In this document: positions 33,521 through 42,526 of the stretch, in pieces
Layout of the letters: each line of letters opens with the position of its first letter
Numbering within the stretch: the first letter of the stretch is position 1
NCBI RefSeq assembly: GCF_000016985.1
Contig: NC_009633.1
Span: 4,755,539-4,819,538, forward strand
Length of the DNA: 64,000 bases
Source of the DNA: Alkaliphilus metalliredigens QYMF
GTDB lineage: Bacteria; Bacillota; Clostridia; Peptostreptococcales; Natronincolaceae
Direction: 5' to 3'
Position numbers and translations under genes: made by a program
Notes under the pieces: model-generated
What the model was told of the DNA's origin: nothing
The model's input: the letters and a program-made list of their open reading frames with translations, nothing else
Database searches by the model: none

Positions 33521-33648
33521 GAGCTATAGGCGTGTCATTACCTATGGCTCTTTCTAATTTTCCCCTGTGTTTTTTGATTGGGGAAAACCGTTCTATTGCA
33601 CTAGAACGAATAGCAGGCTATAGGTTACCCAACCTATAGCCTTTTTGT
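33521..33648 (+). ncRNA. Four-hairpin RNA ending in a terminator
   Basis: Four consecutive hairpins: GAGCTATAGG/CCTATGGCTC (33521-33530/33541-33550), TTTTCCCC/GGGGAAAA (33558-33565/33580-33587), CGTTCTA/TAGAACG (33589-33595/33602-33608) and AGGCTATAGGTT/AACCTATAGCCT (33615-33626/33631-33642) with a T run. GCTATAGG is present in the 5' arms of both the first and last hairpin. The first arm could therefore pair with the terminator's 3' arm, giving two exclusive folds as in attenuators. No known riboswitch class recognised. Confidence 0.6.
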
Positions 33649-33727
33649 TTTTGTTGAACTGGCACCCCGTTATCTTACGTAATTGGGATGTCTTTCATAA
33701 TAAAAAAATTGAATGGAGGGATGTTAT

Positions 33728-33787
33728 ATGATTTATCTAATTACATCAAAAAGAATGCAAAGGAGTTTTCCGTTATTTCAAACCTGA
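33728..33787 (+). CDS. Possible 19-residue peptide ORF
   Basis: ATG preceded by GGAGGGATGTTAT encodes a 19-residue cationic peptide (MIYLITSKRMQRSFPLFQT). It lies between the terminator and the next small gene. Ribosome-site spacing is long. Translation is plausible but unproven. Confidence 0.3.
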   Translation: MIYLITSKRMQRSFPLFQT

Positions 33788-33821
33788 GTTAAATAGGTAT
33801 CTATTAGAGGAGGAAATATAA

Positions 33822-34001
33822 ATGTCATTAGCTAGTTTTTCTTTAAATTTAAGTTACTTTAACATAAACATTAGTATTAAGAGAGATGAATTGAAAAGAC
33901 AGAAGAAGCTTGAGGAACAGTTGACCCGAGAAGTTGCACTTGAAAAGGTCACCACCCATAGAGAGCTTGTTCAGTGTGAATTTTCACATTTTCTATACTA
34001 A
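33822..34001 (+). CDS. Small charged protein, YrzI-like (59 aa)
   Basis: 59 residues with an excellent ribosome site (AGAGGAGG, eight bases). The layout is a hydrophobic N-terminus (MSLASFSLNLSYFNINISI), then KRDELKRQKKLEEQL and a charged helix. It loosely resembles the small Bacillus YrzI family, which is of unknown function and linked to sporulation. That resemblance is from memory and weak. A clear terminator follows at 34039-34078. It may be controlled by the upstream hairpin RNA. Confidence 0.55.
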   Translation: MSLASFSLNLSYFNINISIKRDELKRQKKLEEQLTREVALEKVTTHRELVQCEFSHFLY

Positions 34002-34038
34002 AATAATATCAAGGTAATATGAACAGTAAGTTTAAGGA

Positions 34039-34078
34039 TTGAAGTTCACTTTAAGTTGAAGTGAACTTCAATTTTTTT
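34039..34078 (+). terminator. Terminator of the small-ORF locus
   Basis: A 13-bp perfect stem TTGAAGTTCACTT (34039-34051) / AAGTGAACTTCAA (34059-34071) followed by a T run. Confidence 0.88.
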
Positions 34079-34156
34079 GATCCTAATTATAGAATAGCCA
34101 AGAATAATCAGGGGAAAATTAAGTTCACCTAAATTTAATAAATAAGGAGCGTTTCT

Positions 34157-35701
34157 ATGAATGAAAACAACGAAAAATTCAATTGTCTAGCAAATCACGA
34201 CCCGATCCCTCGCCCCTACTGGCTTACTTCTACTGATCAAAAAAATCACCCTCCTTTAGAAAAAGACATCACCGTGGATGTCGCTATTGTGGGGGGAGGG
34301 ATGGTTGGCATTACTTCAGCATGGTTGTTAAAACAAGCAGGTCTATCGGTGGCTATAGTAGAGGCTGATCATATTCTTCAAGGAACAACCGGCCATACCA
34401 CAGCTAAAATCACCTCTCAGCACGGATTAATTTATGACAAAATAACCAACAAAATGGGTAATGAGCTGGCCAGTCAGTATGCTCAAGCCAATGAGTCTGC
34501 CATCCATTTTATTGCTGACCTCATAAAAGAAAAAGAAATTTCCTGTGATTTTTCATGGCAACCTGCTTATGTTTATACACAGTCCCCTGTTTATGTCCAA
34601 AAACTAATTGACGAAACAAAGGCCGCCTCTAGCTTAGGGCTCATGGCTTCCTATGTAGAGTCTCTTCCCCTCCCCTTTGACATCCAAGGAGCTATGAAGT
34701 TTGAGGATCAAGCTCAATTCCACCCACGAAAGTATCTGCTTTCCTTAGCTAAAGACATTGTGGGAGATAATAGCTATATTTTTGAGCAAACCCGTGCAGT
34801 GGATATTCAGGAAGGATCTCTTTGTCAAGTCATCACTCATAATAATAATAAGAAGGTAACGGCTTCACATGTGATCATTGCTTCTCATTATCCTTTTTAT
34901 GATAAACCAGGATTATACTTTGCCAGAATCTATCAAGAAAGATCCTATATCCTAGGTGCAAAAATAAAAGGAGACTTTCCAAAGGGTATGTTCATTAATG
35001 CAGAGCAACCGACCCGTTCCCTTCGAACCCAACCCATGGAAGATGGTGAGCTGGTTCTTATAGGCGGTGAAAATCATAAAAGTGGGCATGGACAAAGTAC
35101 CCTCAAACACTATGAAGCCCTCTGTCAATTTGCCCACAAGCACTTTGACGTAGAAGATATTCTATTTAGATGGTCTACCCAGGACTGTGTCACAATGGAC
35201 AACATCCCTTATATAGGTCACCTCACCGCAGATCGTCCTAATGTTTATGTGGCCACAGGCTTTGGCAAATGGGGCATGACCAACAGTACAGTCTCTGCCA
35301 TCATGCTACGAGACTTAATTGTGAAAGGGGAAAACCCTTGGACCTCTGTGTATTACCCTTCTCGAATCAGACCTCAGGCTTCCGCCACTGAGTTTATTGT
35401 GCAAAATGTAGATGTTGCTACCCGATTCATCTCTGGAAAATTGATACCAAATTCTAAGGATATGAATCTTCAACCTGGCCAAGGCAAAGTCTTACAGATT
35501 AAAGGACAAAGAGTGGGTGCCTATTGTGATGAAAATGGAGAAATCCATGTAGTTGATACCACCTGCACTCACCTAGGCTGCGAACTCACCTGGAATGATG
35601 CCGAAAAGTCCTGGGATTGTCCCTGCCATGGTTCCCGTTTTTCTTATACAGGGGACATTATAGAGGGTCCCGCTTTAAAGCCATTGCAAAAACTACAGTA
35701 A
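34157..35701 (+). CDS. FAD oxidoreductase with C-terminal Rieske domain
   Basis: 514 residues. The N-terminal dinucleotide-binding motif is VDVAIVGGGMVGITSAWLL (about 39-57), followed by a DAO-type substrate domain. The C-terminal Rieske [2Fe-2S] domain has CTHLGC near 469 and CPCHGS near 489, with the usual Cys-His/Cys-His ligands. The architecture matches Bacillus YhfW. Electrons probably pass between FAD and the cluster; substrate unknown. GGAGCG precedes the start. The promoter spacer is short, and the gene is followed by a hairpin cluster. Confidence 0.88.
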   Translation: MNENNEKFNCLANHDPIPRPYWLTSTDQKNHPPLEKDITVDVAIVGGGMVGITSAWLLKQAGLSVAIVEADHILQGTTGHTTAKITSQHGLIYDKITNKMGNELASQYAQANESAIHFIADLIKEKEISCDFSWQPAYVYTQSPVYVQKLIDETKAASSLGLMASYVESLPLPFDIQGAMKFEDQAQFHPRKYLLSLAKDIVGDNSYIFEQTRAVDIQEGSLCQVITHNNNKKVTASHVIIASHYPFYDKPGLYFARIYQERSYILGAKIKGDFPKGMFINAEQPTRSLRTQPMEDGELVLIGGENHKSGHGQSTLKHYEALCQFAHKHFDVEDILFRWSTQDCVTMDNIPYIGHLTADRPNVYVATGFGKWGMTNSTVSAIMLRDLIVKGENPWTSVYYPSRIRPQASATEFIVQNVDVATRFISGKLIPNSKDMNLQPGQGKVLQIKGQRVGAYCDENGEIHVVDTTCTHLGCELTWNDAEKSWDCPCHGSRFSYTGDIIEGPALKPLQKLQ

Positions 35702-35717
35702 GCTGATTGAGAACAAA

Positions 35718-35920
35718 ATCGACTTCGTCGATATTTATTCTTCGCTAGGGAACCCTAGGTTCCCTTCGACGGCTGCAAGACAGCCTGAGCACCCTCCTTA
35801 ATACGACAGAGGGGAATCCCCTCTGTACTCCCCAATGTATAGGAAATTAAAAACCATAATTTCCTATACATTTTAAAAAACAGGTCTGGATTGGGGGTGC
35901 TATCCCCAAGAGCCAGACCT
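35718..35920. repeat. Cluster of six consecutive hairpins
   Basis: Six perfect inverted repeats fall in about 200 bases. They are ATCGAC/GTCGAT (35718-35732), AGGGAACC/GGTTCCCT (35747-35765), GGCTG/CAGCC (35771-35785) and CAGAGGGG/CCCCTCTG (35807-35825). Next comes the 15-bp stem AATGTATAGGAAATT/AATTTCCTATACATT (35834-35848/35858-35872), then AGGTCTGG/CCAGACCT (35882-35889/35913-35920) with an inner TTGGGG/CCCCAA. The gene-sized open frame on the minus strand here is not convincing. The fifth stem can act as a terminator for either convergent gene. The GC-rich hairpins look unlike the surrounding DNA. Confidence 0.7.
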
Positions 35921-36403
35921 TTAACATACTTTGCTGCCTTTTTTAGAAATCTTATCTGCAATTCCTGTTGAGGTATAGGAATCTGGTTTCATGCAGCATT
36001 TGAAGCCCATTCCCATAACCCAACCAACAATTTCTTTGATTAAATGCTTTGTTTCTCCCTGGTCACCAATGTCTACATGCACCTCTAGAGAAGCTTCGAT
36101 CTCATTTTTATTAATATATTCCATTACCTGGGAGGCCAGCTCGATACTACATTGGGTTTCTTTAAAAATCTTCTGTCTTATATTATTAATTCGCTTTACC
36201 TTTTTAATATCATAAAAGAAAATCCCGCCCTTTGTCTTTTTCACGATGGCAATCACAGAGACCACCTTGGTAATGCCACCAATGTTCTGAGAATCGGTTC
36301 CTACGGAAATGACATACTGCCCCTTTAGATCTCTTCCCGTATATATTTTAATTTTTTCACACACTTCATTAAAGGTTAATTCACCATAAGTAATACTTTT
36401 CAT
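35921..36403 (-). CDS. YkuK-like RNase H-fold protein
   Basis: 160 residues of the RNaseH_like (YkuK/DUF458) family. Recognised blocks: YVISVGTDSQ (D37 in a beta strand), EVHVDIGDQGETKHLI near 108-123, and GFKCCMKPDSYTSTGIADKISK near the end. Acidic residues fall where RNase H folds bind metal. Bacillus YkuK has no settled function. GGAGG-type ribosome site. The last codons touch the hairpin cluster, and the spacer upstream (36404-36663) shows nothing. Confidence 0.78.
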   Translation of the reverse strand: MKSITYGELTFNEVCEKIKIYTGRDLKGQYVISVGTDSQNIGGITKVVSVIAIVKKTKGGIFFYDIKKVKRINNIRQKIFKETQCSIELASQVMEYINKNEIEASLEVHVDIGDQGETKHLIKEIVGWVMGMGFKCCMKPDSYTSTGIADKISKKGSKVC

Positions 36404-36663
36404 TGATATTCCTCCAAGTGATTACTATATTCACTTTTACTAAAACGAATATCCTATTCTATTAGTCTATGCACTCAATAGGACTTTGGTATACTACGAT
36501 TAATCTTATTTTAAAACTTTACTATTTATATATTTCCGATTTCTCTATATAATTATCCCTTTCTGCTACATCCAATATTTTTTATTGTTTCATATAGGAC
36601 ACTATTGGGGAATGTGTTATGGTATCAGGTTTTAAGTTTACCTATTTTTATGTTTTTTTATAT

Positions 36664-36698
36664 AAAAAAATCATAACCTAGTCACTAGTTTATGATTT
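36664..36698 (-). terminator. Terminator of the cysteine desulfidase gene
   Basis: AAATCATAA-CCTAG / CTAG-TTATGATTT with one mismatch; on the minus strand it is followed by seven T. Confidence 0.75.
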
Positions 36699-36758
36699 CT
36701 ACTTGAATCTCTTTATCCTAGTTGTATTCTTAGCATGTTCTCTACATTAATTGTTATT

Positions 36759-38111
36759 TTATACCACATACTTCTCATGGGTTAGGACGTCATCCTTTAT
36801 ATGAGACTCTCGGGCCCTTTGAAATTTCATCATAACACTTAATATGGCATGGTCAGTGAGCTGCATTCCTTCTTCAGACAATATCCTTAGATTTTCAATG
36901 GTTCCTTCAGCTGTTTCTGCAACAATTCCATTTCCCGTGGGCACGATGTGATGGTCCATAGCTAAAAGAGCTGATTGAATGGCTACCTGTGCAGACGTGG
37001 CTAGCTTTAAAGCACATCCAACTTTAGCACCGTCACAGATCATGCCACTGACATTGGCCAGCATGTTTTTTATCACGCCATCAATCTGCTGTTCCTTTGC
37101 ACCCATTAACCAAGCAATAGCGACCGATGCACCTGTTCCAGCCGCAACTCCACAGCCACACAGAGCAGATAACCTGCCTATGTAGTGCTTAATATAGCTA
37201 TTCATCAAATGGCTTATGGCTAGAGCCTTAGCCATTTTTTCATCTTCTACTTGAAATTTCATCCCATAGGCAACGATCGGTAAAATAGCTGTGATCCCGT
37301 TATTGCCACTTCCATTACTGCTCATCACGGGCAATATGGAGCCCGACATCCTAGCATCCGAGGCAGCAGCAGTCAGCATCATAGCCTGGTTCATAATATC
37401 ATCAGATAAAATACCCTTTTTCATATTATCATAATAGGTGTAGCCCACTCCCATCCCTACTCCTGGCTGTAATCCAGTCATTGCCATTTTCTTGTTCATT
37501 TCTACTCCATCCATCATAAAGGCAAGTTCCTCATGGGGGATTTGTTCTATGATGGCAATAATTTCTTTAATTTCCATGTGATACAATGGATTTTGATGAC
37601 TTGCAATCACCCCAGGCACAGTTTTACTGTCTAATAATACGTGTCCCTGTTTTTCTAGGTAGACAAATTGATTATGCCTTTCTTTGATGATGACCTTAGC
37701 CTTCCATCCTTGTATAGAAAGGATGACTTCGATATAAACTTTTTCATTTGTATCCTTGATATCTAAGGAGATTAGCCCTTGATCCATTAGGCTTACTGCA
37801 ATATCCTGTTCCGTTTTTTTCATTCCCTCTAAAACTTGAAGCCCCTGATGACACTTTCCTCCCGTTAACCCTAGGGCGGCGGCGATGGCTAGGCCTATGT
37901 GTTCTGTATGGGGTACCCCTACAGCCAATCCATTTTTATATACATTAGGACTTACAATTACATCTACATGATCTACTTCATCAATTGACACCCCTGCTAT
38001 TTCCCTGGCCTTTGCACAGGCTAATGCTACAGCAATAGGCTCTGTGCATCCGATAGCCGGTACGACTTCTGCTTTCAGTGTCTCTAGGATTAATCGCTTC
38101 AATTGCATCAC
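36759..38111 (-). CDS. cdsB: L-cysteine desulfidase (UPF0597/CyuA family)
   Basis: 450 residues. An iron-sulfur enzyme that converts L-cysteine to pyruvate, ammonia and sulfide. Conserved cysteines of the family are visible: C22 in VPAIGCTEP near the N-terminus, then CGCGVAAGTGA and MICDGAKVGCALKL toward the C-terminus, expected cluster and substrate ligands. It follows a sigma-54 promoter (38146-38161), and the sigma-54 activator gene lies next door. This matches the cdsB-cdsR arrangement described in Clostridioides difficile, where cysteine induces desulfidation. Confidence 0.88.
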   Translation of the reverse strand: MMQLKRLILETLKAEVVPAIGCTEPIAVALACAKAREIAGVSIDEVDHVDVIVSPNVYKNGLAVGVPHTEHIGLAIAAALGLTGGKCHQGLQVLEGMKKTEQDIAVSLMDQGLISLDIKDTNEKVYIEVILSIQGWKAKVIIKERHNQFVYLEKQGHVLLDSKTVPGVIASHQNPLYHMEIKEIIAIIEQIPHEELAFMMDGVEMNKKMAMTGLQPGVGMGVGYTYYDNMKKGILSDDIMNQAMMLTAAASDARMSGSILPVMSSNGSGNNGITAILPIVAYGMKFQVEDEKMAKALAISHLMNSYIKHYIGRLSALCGCGVAAGTGASVAIAWLMGAKEQQIDGVIKNMLANVSGMICDGAKVGCALKLATSAQVAIQSALLAMDHHIVPTGNGIVAETAEGTIENLRILSEEGMQLTDHAILSVMMKFQRARESHIKDDVLTHEKYVV

Positions 38112-38145
38112 ACCTCCATCTACTCTTTCTGATGTAGGTTAATAG

Positions 38146-38161
38146 AGCAATAATCATGCCA
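38146..38161 (-). promoter_or_regulatory. Sigma-54 promoter of cdsB
   Basis: Minus-strand sequence TGGCATGATTATTGCT: GG and GC elements at the correct 10-bp spacing. Transcription would start near 38135, about 25 bases before the ATG. The sequence is almost the same as the aor promoter at 7617-7632. Confidence 0.88.
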
Positions 38162-38225
38162 ACTCAAAGTCCTTGAAAGCGCTATACTTTGCAATCTGCA
38201 ATCTCAATATGAGAATAACAACCTT

Positions 38226-38270
38226 AAAACGGTATCAAAATGATATTTTTTCTCATTTTGATACCGTTTT
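38226..38270. promoter_or_regulatory. 18-bp perfect palindrome at the end of the activator gene
   Basis: AAAACGGTATCAAAATGA (38226-38243) and TCATTTTGATACCGTTTT (38253-38270) are exact complements around a nine-base T-rich loop. The right arm encodes the last codons and stop of the regulator. It begins 65 bp upstream of the -24 element, where enhancer sites belong. It could also act as a weak terminator of the regulator mRNA, as only four T follow. Confidence 0.65.
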
Positions 38271-40034
38271 AATTCCATATATCTTCAATTTTCGATATAA
38301 AGTGGCTCTCCCAATCCCCAGGGCCGTCGCCGCCATGGTAATCGCCTGCTTTGTATTTCCAAAATATGCAATGGCCTTTATCATTTCCTTCCTTTCTAAT
38401 TCTTGAATTGAAGTAATGCCTCGGAAGCTCTCATCCTTTGACTCTGTTTGTCTACGAGACAAGCGTTTTGGTAAATCCCTCTCCATAATGATACTTCCTG
38501 AACACATATTGACTGCATATTCGATGGTATTTTCTAACTCTCTCACATTTCCTGGCCATTGATAACTCATAAAAACATCAAATACCCCAGGGTGAACCTC
38601 TTGAATATACTTGCCCAGCTTCTCATTGCACTTGTTCAGTAAGTAGCTTACTAAAATCATTAGATCCTCTCCCCTTTGTCTCAAGGGAGGAATGTGTAGG
38701 GGAATCACATTAATTCGATAAAAGAGATCCTGCCGGAATTCCCCCTCCAACACCCTATTTTCCAAATCCTTATTGGTGGCCGCAATAATTCTTGCATCAA
38801 TAGGGATAAAATCCTTTCCCCCCACCTTTTCAATCACTTGCTCCTGCAAAACCCGCAAAAGTTTGGTTTGAAGATGCAGTGGCATATCTCCAATCTCATC
38901 AAGAAAGATGGTTCCGCCATTGGCCAGTTCAAACTTCCCTGATTTCCCTCCTCTTTTAGCCCCTGTAAAGGCTCCTTCCTCATATCCAAAGAGCTCACTT
39001 TCTAGCAGTTGCTCTGGAATCGCTGCACAATTGATGGGAATAAAGGGTTTCTTGCAGCGCTGACTATGAAAGTGGATGGCTCTGGCAAAGAGCTCTTTAC
39101 CAGTGCCACTCTCTCCTTGAATCAAGACAGTGGAGGAAGATTGAGCAGCCTTTTCCCCCTGGATCTTGACCTCATTAAATAGCTGACTCTCTCCAATGAT
39201 ATCATCAAACTTCATAATCATTGTTCCCGTGGTCATATCATTGATAATCCCCAATACGTCTGAAATATTGCTGAATGTAAATACAATTCCAAAGTTCTCA
39301 CTACCTATACGAATGGGGTTGGCATCAAAAACCCCTCTAAATCCGTCCCCCTTGCCTCGATAGACAAAGGCTCTATTTTTAACCTGACGGCTCTTTTTAA
39401 ACAGTAGATTCACGTCAAATTCTTCTAACAAGTCTTTAATGTTCCGATCACATACTTCATTTTCACTAAGTTTAAAAAGTCCTATGGCCCTTTTATTATA
39501 GTGAATGATCTTTCCAGTCCCATCAACAGCAATAATGCCTCGGTCAACGGAATCCAGTACAGTTTCTAGTTCCTTCACTAAAAATTTGATTTGATCGGTA
39601 CTTTCCTGCTCAATCACCTTGGAAGAAATCAAATCTGCCATCTTGTTTAAAAATTCCATTAGGTTTTTTTGATTCCCAATCATAGCGGTTTTTTGTTCTT
39701 CTTCAAAGGCAATAAGTCCGATTACCCCAACAATTTGATCCTTCACCTTAATTGGACAGCAAACCTCCGCATATTCCATACAGTTTCCAACATTTTCACA
39801 TTGCAAGCAAATGTCATGTTGTCTTGGGTTTTCAATGATCAGACTCTCTCCTTGCCTAAGAACAAATCCAAATGCGGAGTTCTCATCAACCTTTTCTCCT
39901 ACCTGTTCTTTATAGCACCCCGTACCAGCAATTCGATTTAGGTGATGGTCTACAATTGTCACATCTACATTAATCACACTGGCAATCGCTTCCGAGACAT
40001 TTTGCACACTTGAAACAATCTTCCTTAAATCCAT
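38253..40034 (-). CDS. cdsR: Sigma-54-dependent activator of cdsB
   Basis: 593 residues. The N-terminal GAF-like sensor (1-150) contains a cysteine cluster C76-x2-C79-x5-C85 ... C92-C93, plus C40. Next comes a PAS domain (about 165-270). The AAA+ domain has GESGTGKE near 310 and the GAFTGA loop near 358. A Fis-type HTH ends the protein ([20 protein letters not shown]). Placement beside the desulfidase and its sigma-54 promoter suggests a cysteine- or sulfide-responsive activator. The cysteine cluster may hold the sensing metal or react with thiols; that is inference. Confidence 0.85.
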   Translation of the reverse strand: MDLRKIVSSVQNVSEAIASVINVDVTIVDHHLNRIAGTGCYKEQVGEKVDENSAFGFVLRQGESLIIENPRQHDICLQCENVGNCMEYAEVCCPIKVKDQIVGVIGLIAFEEEQKTAMIGNQKNLMEFLNKMADLISSKVIEQESTDQIKFLVKELETVLDSVDRGIIAVDGTGKIIHYNKRAIGLFKLSENEVCDRNIKDLLEEFDVNLLFKKSRQVKNRAFVYRGKGDGFRGVFDANPIRIGSENFGIVFTFSNISDVLGIINDMTTGTMIMKFDDIIGESQLFNEVKIQGEKAAQSSSTVLIQGESGTGKELFARAIHFHSQRCKKPFIPINCAAIPEQLLESELFGYEEGAFTGAKRGGKSGKFELANGGTIFLDEIGDMPLHLQTKLLRVLQEQVIEKVGGKDFIPIDARIIAATNKDLENRVLEGEFRQDLFYRINVIPLHIPPLRQRGEDLMILVSYLLNKCNEKLGKYIQEVHPGVFDVFMSYQWPGNVRELENTIEYAVNMCSGSIIMERDLPKRLSRRQTESKDESFRGITSIQELERKEMIKAIAYFGNTKQAITMAATALGIGRATLYRKLKIYGIKTVSK

Positions 40035-40166
40035 AGAGCATCTCCCTTTTGCTTTTATCGATTCCTTTCACTTTATCATATCAGAAGAGTGAATTGTCAC
40101 CAACTATTTTATATCTACTGAAAAATCCTATTCTTCTAAAGAAATTGACTTCGTAAAAACCTAAAA

Positions 40167-40198
40167 AAACACTCTCTTACTGATAGAAGAGAGTGTTT
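40167..40198 (-). terminator. Terminator of the nitronate monooxygenase-like gene
   Basis: A 12-bp perfect stem AAACACTCTCTT (40167-40178) / AAGAGAGTGTTT (40187-40198); the minus-strand tail is T-rich. Confidence 0.85.
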
Positions 40199-40223
40199 GT
40201 CTATGTTCAAATTCAAATAATGC

Positions 40224-41300
40224 TTAGCCTAGGGCTAATTCTGCTTGATTCACTAAGGTCGCCATAAGCTCCTTAACGGTGGTGATTTCATCGATGCGGT
40301 AGGCATTGCTACCAGAAAAGATTAATCCATTATCCACATCACCGGTCACTGAATTAATTAATGCAGTGGAAATACAATAAGGTGTGTTTTTAGGATCACA
40401 GGGCTTTAAGCAATCATAGCATTTTTTTACTGGAATGTTTCCCGTCTCCAGCCTCTTGGTTAGCTGATTCGCAATCGCTCTGCCCGGCATACCTACAGGG
40501 CTTTTCACTAGTTGTACATCCCCTTGCTTTGATTGCAGATAGGCATTTTTGAAGTTAATATGTGCATCACATTCCTCTGTAGCCACAAAGCGAGTAGACA
40601 TCTGTACTCCAGCAGCACCTAATTTTAAGTATTTAGCGATATCTTCACCATCGAAAATGCCACCTGCTGCCACAACGGGAATTGATTTGTTATGCTTTTC
40701 CTCATAGGGCTTCAATGCTTGGATGACCTCAACCATAATTTGTGCTAATTCTGGTTCTGGTTTAGTCCTTAATTGCTCTTCTGAAAACCCTAAATGTCCT
40801 CCAGCTTCAGGACCTTCCACAATCACTAAATCTGGTGCATACCCAAATTTCCGATCCCATAGCTTGCTAATTAAGGCTGCTGCTTTACCGGAAGAAACGA
40901 TGGGAGCAATCTTTGTTTTTGTTCCCTTAATCATATCTGGCAAATCTGTAGGTAATCCAGCCCCTGAAACGATTAAATCAATCTTTTCTTCCACTGCGGC
41001 TCTTACCATATCTTTATAGTTGCTAATTGCGACTAATAAGTTAACACCTAACACACCATCTGGGCTTAAATCTCTCGCTTTTTGAATGTGCTTTCTAAGG
41101 GCTCTGACATTGGCTTCATCATTGTTTTTTTCAAAGTCTGGCTCTTCAAATCCAATTTGAACCCCTGATATAACACCTATGCCCCCTTCATTAGCCACAG
41201 CTGAGGCCAGTTTTGATAAAGAAACCCCCACACCCATAGCTCCTTGGATAATTGGGACAGTTGCAACGAGTTCTCCTAATCTTAGAGAAGGTAATTTCAT
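40224..41300 (-). CDS. Nitronate monooxygenase / FabK-type flavoprotein
   Basis: 358 residues, TIM-barrel FMN enzyme. Features: PIIQGAMGVGVSLSKLASAVA near 17-37, GVLGVNLLVA, the SGAGLP strand, PVVAAGGIFDGEDIAKYLKLGAAGVQMSTRF in the phosphate-binding half. The C-terminal part has cysteines CYDCLKPCDP. Such proteins oxidise nitronates or, as FabK, reduce enoyl-ACP; the lack of a fatty acid operon here argues against FabK. Exact activity is unresolved. Single gene with its own terminator. Confidence 0.8.
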   Translation of the reverse strand: MKLPSLRLGELVATVPIIQGAMGVGVSLSKLASAVANEGGIGVISGVQIGFEEPDFEKNNDEANVRALRKHIQKARDLSPDGVLGVNLLVAISNYKDMVRAAVEEKIDLIVSGAGLPTDLPDMIKGTKTKIAPIVSSGKAAALISKLWDRKFGYAPDLVIVEGPEAGGHLGFSEEQLRTKPEPELAQIMVEVIQALKPYEEKHNKSIPVVAAGGIFDGEDIAKYLKLGAAGVQMSTRFVATEECDAHINFKNAYLQSKQGDVQLVKSPVGMPGRAIANQLTKRLETGNIPVKKCYDCLKPCDPKNTPYCISTALINSVTGDVDNGLIFSGSNAYRIDEITTVKELMATLVNQAELALG

Positions 41301-41469
41301 GATATCGACTCCTAATCTATTGTAATATTAAAAACATTATTACAAAAATTATATATCTATTATTATACTAAGTCAATAGATAAAGTAATATGACCTGGTT
41401 CTAATATCCTTTACTCTTTTTATTTTTCCCTTATTTGAACAATCAATGCACTTTTTGCTTTATTCAGTA

Positions 41470-41497
41470 GGGGCCCAAAAATAATTTTCCGGGCCCC
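41470..41497 (-). terminator. Hairpin ending the ABC-2 operon
   Basis: GC-rich stem GGGGCCC (41470-41476) / GGGCCCC (41491-41497), about 20 bp past the last stop codon. No T run on the minus strand, so its efficiency is uncertain. Confidence 0.5.
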
Positions 41498-41517
41498 CAT
41501 TCTGTCTTTATGCGGGC

Positions 41518-42513
41518 CTATGCTAATCCCCTCTTTATTTTTTTTCTAAATATGCCAAATATAATGAGTGTCAGTCCAATAATCCATGCTGAAAACTGAC
41601 CCAACTCACCCCAACTGGCTGAATGGGTAATCACATTACTCAATCCCAAAACAGTCCAATAAACAGGGGACCAATATAAAAAGACCTGTTGTTTAATTGG
41701 TAGCAAGACCACCCCTAAAAAGGAGGCTGATGCAATTAAGAATAAAAACTTCATATTGGCGATTCCAGCAATTTGATTATTACTTAACACACCAATTAAA
41801 AAACCCAAAATAATTGAAACAAAAGAACTGACGATTACCATTAAAGTTATCATGGCAAAATTAACTTCTGTCACATTTAAAATCCACAGTATGATAAATG
41901 TCTCGATAATAGGTAAGATCATACCGATGAAACTTTTCCCTATGATAAACTCTAGATTCTTCATTGGTGTAGTACTGAGGGCAGCAATTGTTCCCGCTTC
42001 TTTTTCTTCTATTATATTAAGACCGATCACCATTCCCGATAGCATGATGGCGATCAGAATCACACTGGTTGCGCCATAGATTGTGAATGCTGACTTTCCA
42101 CTGCCTATATCACTAAACTGAACTTCATAGGCTCCACTGTCTCCACTGGCCCTATGAATAATTTGTTGCGCAATAGATTGTGCACCTTCTCCTTCGTTTC
42201 CTTCCAAAACAATGATAAAATGCCCCTGCTGATCTTGGGTGACACCAATCACTTCATCTACTCTTCCAACCCGATCCTCTATGGCTTCTCTACCCTCTAA
42301 AAGGGCTACACTTCCATATTCCTTAAATGTCTCAACCACCCCTTGTTCTATTTGATTATCTAGTGCAAATTGATAGGAGATCATATTGACACTGGGAATA
42401 AAGAACCTCAATCCAATGGCAATCAGGATCGGGGCAATCATCAAATAGAATAATAAAAATTCTCTAGAGCTACTTTTCATATCTCTTTTGAAAATGGATA
42501 GGATTCTCTTCAT
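41518..42513 (-). CDS. ABC-2 type permease (second)
   Basis: 331 residues: one N-terminal helix, a large extracytoplasmic domain, then about five helices, the layout of ABC-2 permeases of the ABC-export group (NatB/YhaP-like). EEKEAGTIAALSTTPM before the first core helix is a typical ABC-2 coupling motif. It is last in the unit TetR, ATPase, permease, permease, with 13 bp to the previous gene. Substrate is unknown; drug or lantibiotic-like peptide export is typical. Confidence 0.85.
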   Translation of the reverse strand: MKRILSIFKRDMKSSSREFLLFYLMIAPILIAIGLRFFIPSVNMISYQFALDNQIEQGVVETFKEYGSVALLEGREAIEDRVGRVDEVIGVTQDQQGHFIIVLEGNEGEGAQSIAQQIIHRASGDSGAYEVQFSDIGSGKSAFTIYGATSVILIAIMLSGMVIGLNIIEEKEAGTIAALSTTPMKNLEFIIGKSFIGMILPIIETFIILWILNVTEVNFAMITLMVIVSSFVSIILGFLIGVLSNNQIAGIANMKFLFLIASASFLGVVLLPIKQQVFLYWSPVYWTVLGLSNVITHSASWGELGQFSAWIIGLTLIIFGIFRKKIKRGLA

Positions 42514-42526
42514 ATTATTGCCTCCC

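Noticed and set aside
35755-35961. 68-codon ORF on the minus strand
   Set aside because: It is made of the hairpin cluster and the tail of the YkuK-like gene in another frame, with no ribosome site.
40224-41300. FabK enoyl-ACP reductase
   Set aside because: Same fold, but no fatty acid synthesis genes are nearby and the C-terminal cysteine-containing part fits nitronate monooxygenase-like proteins equally well.
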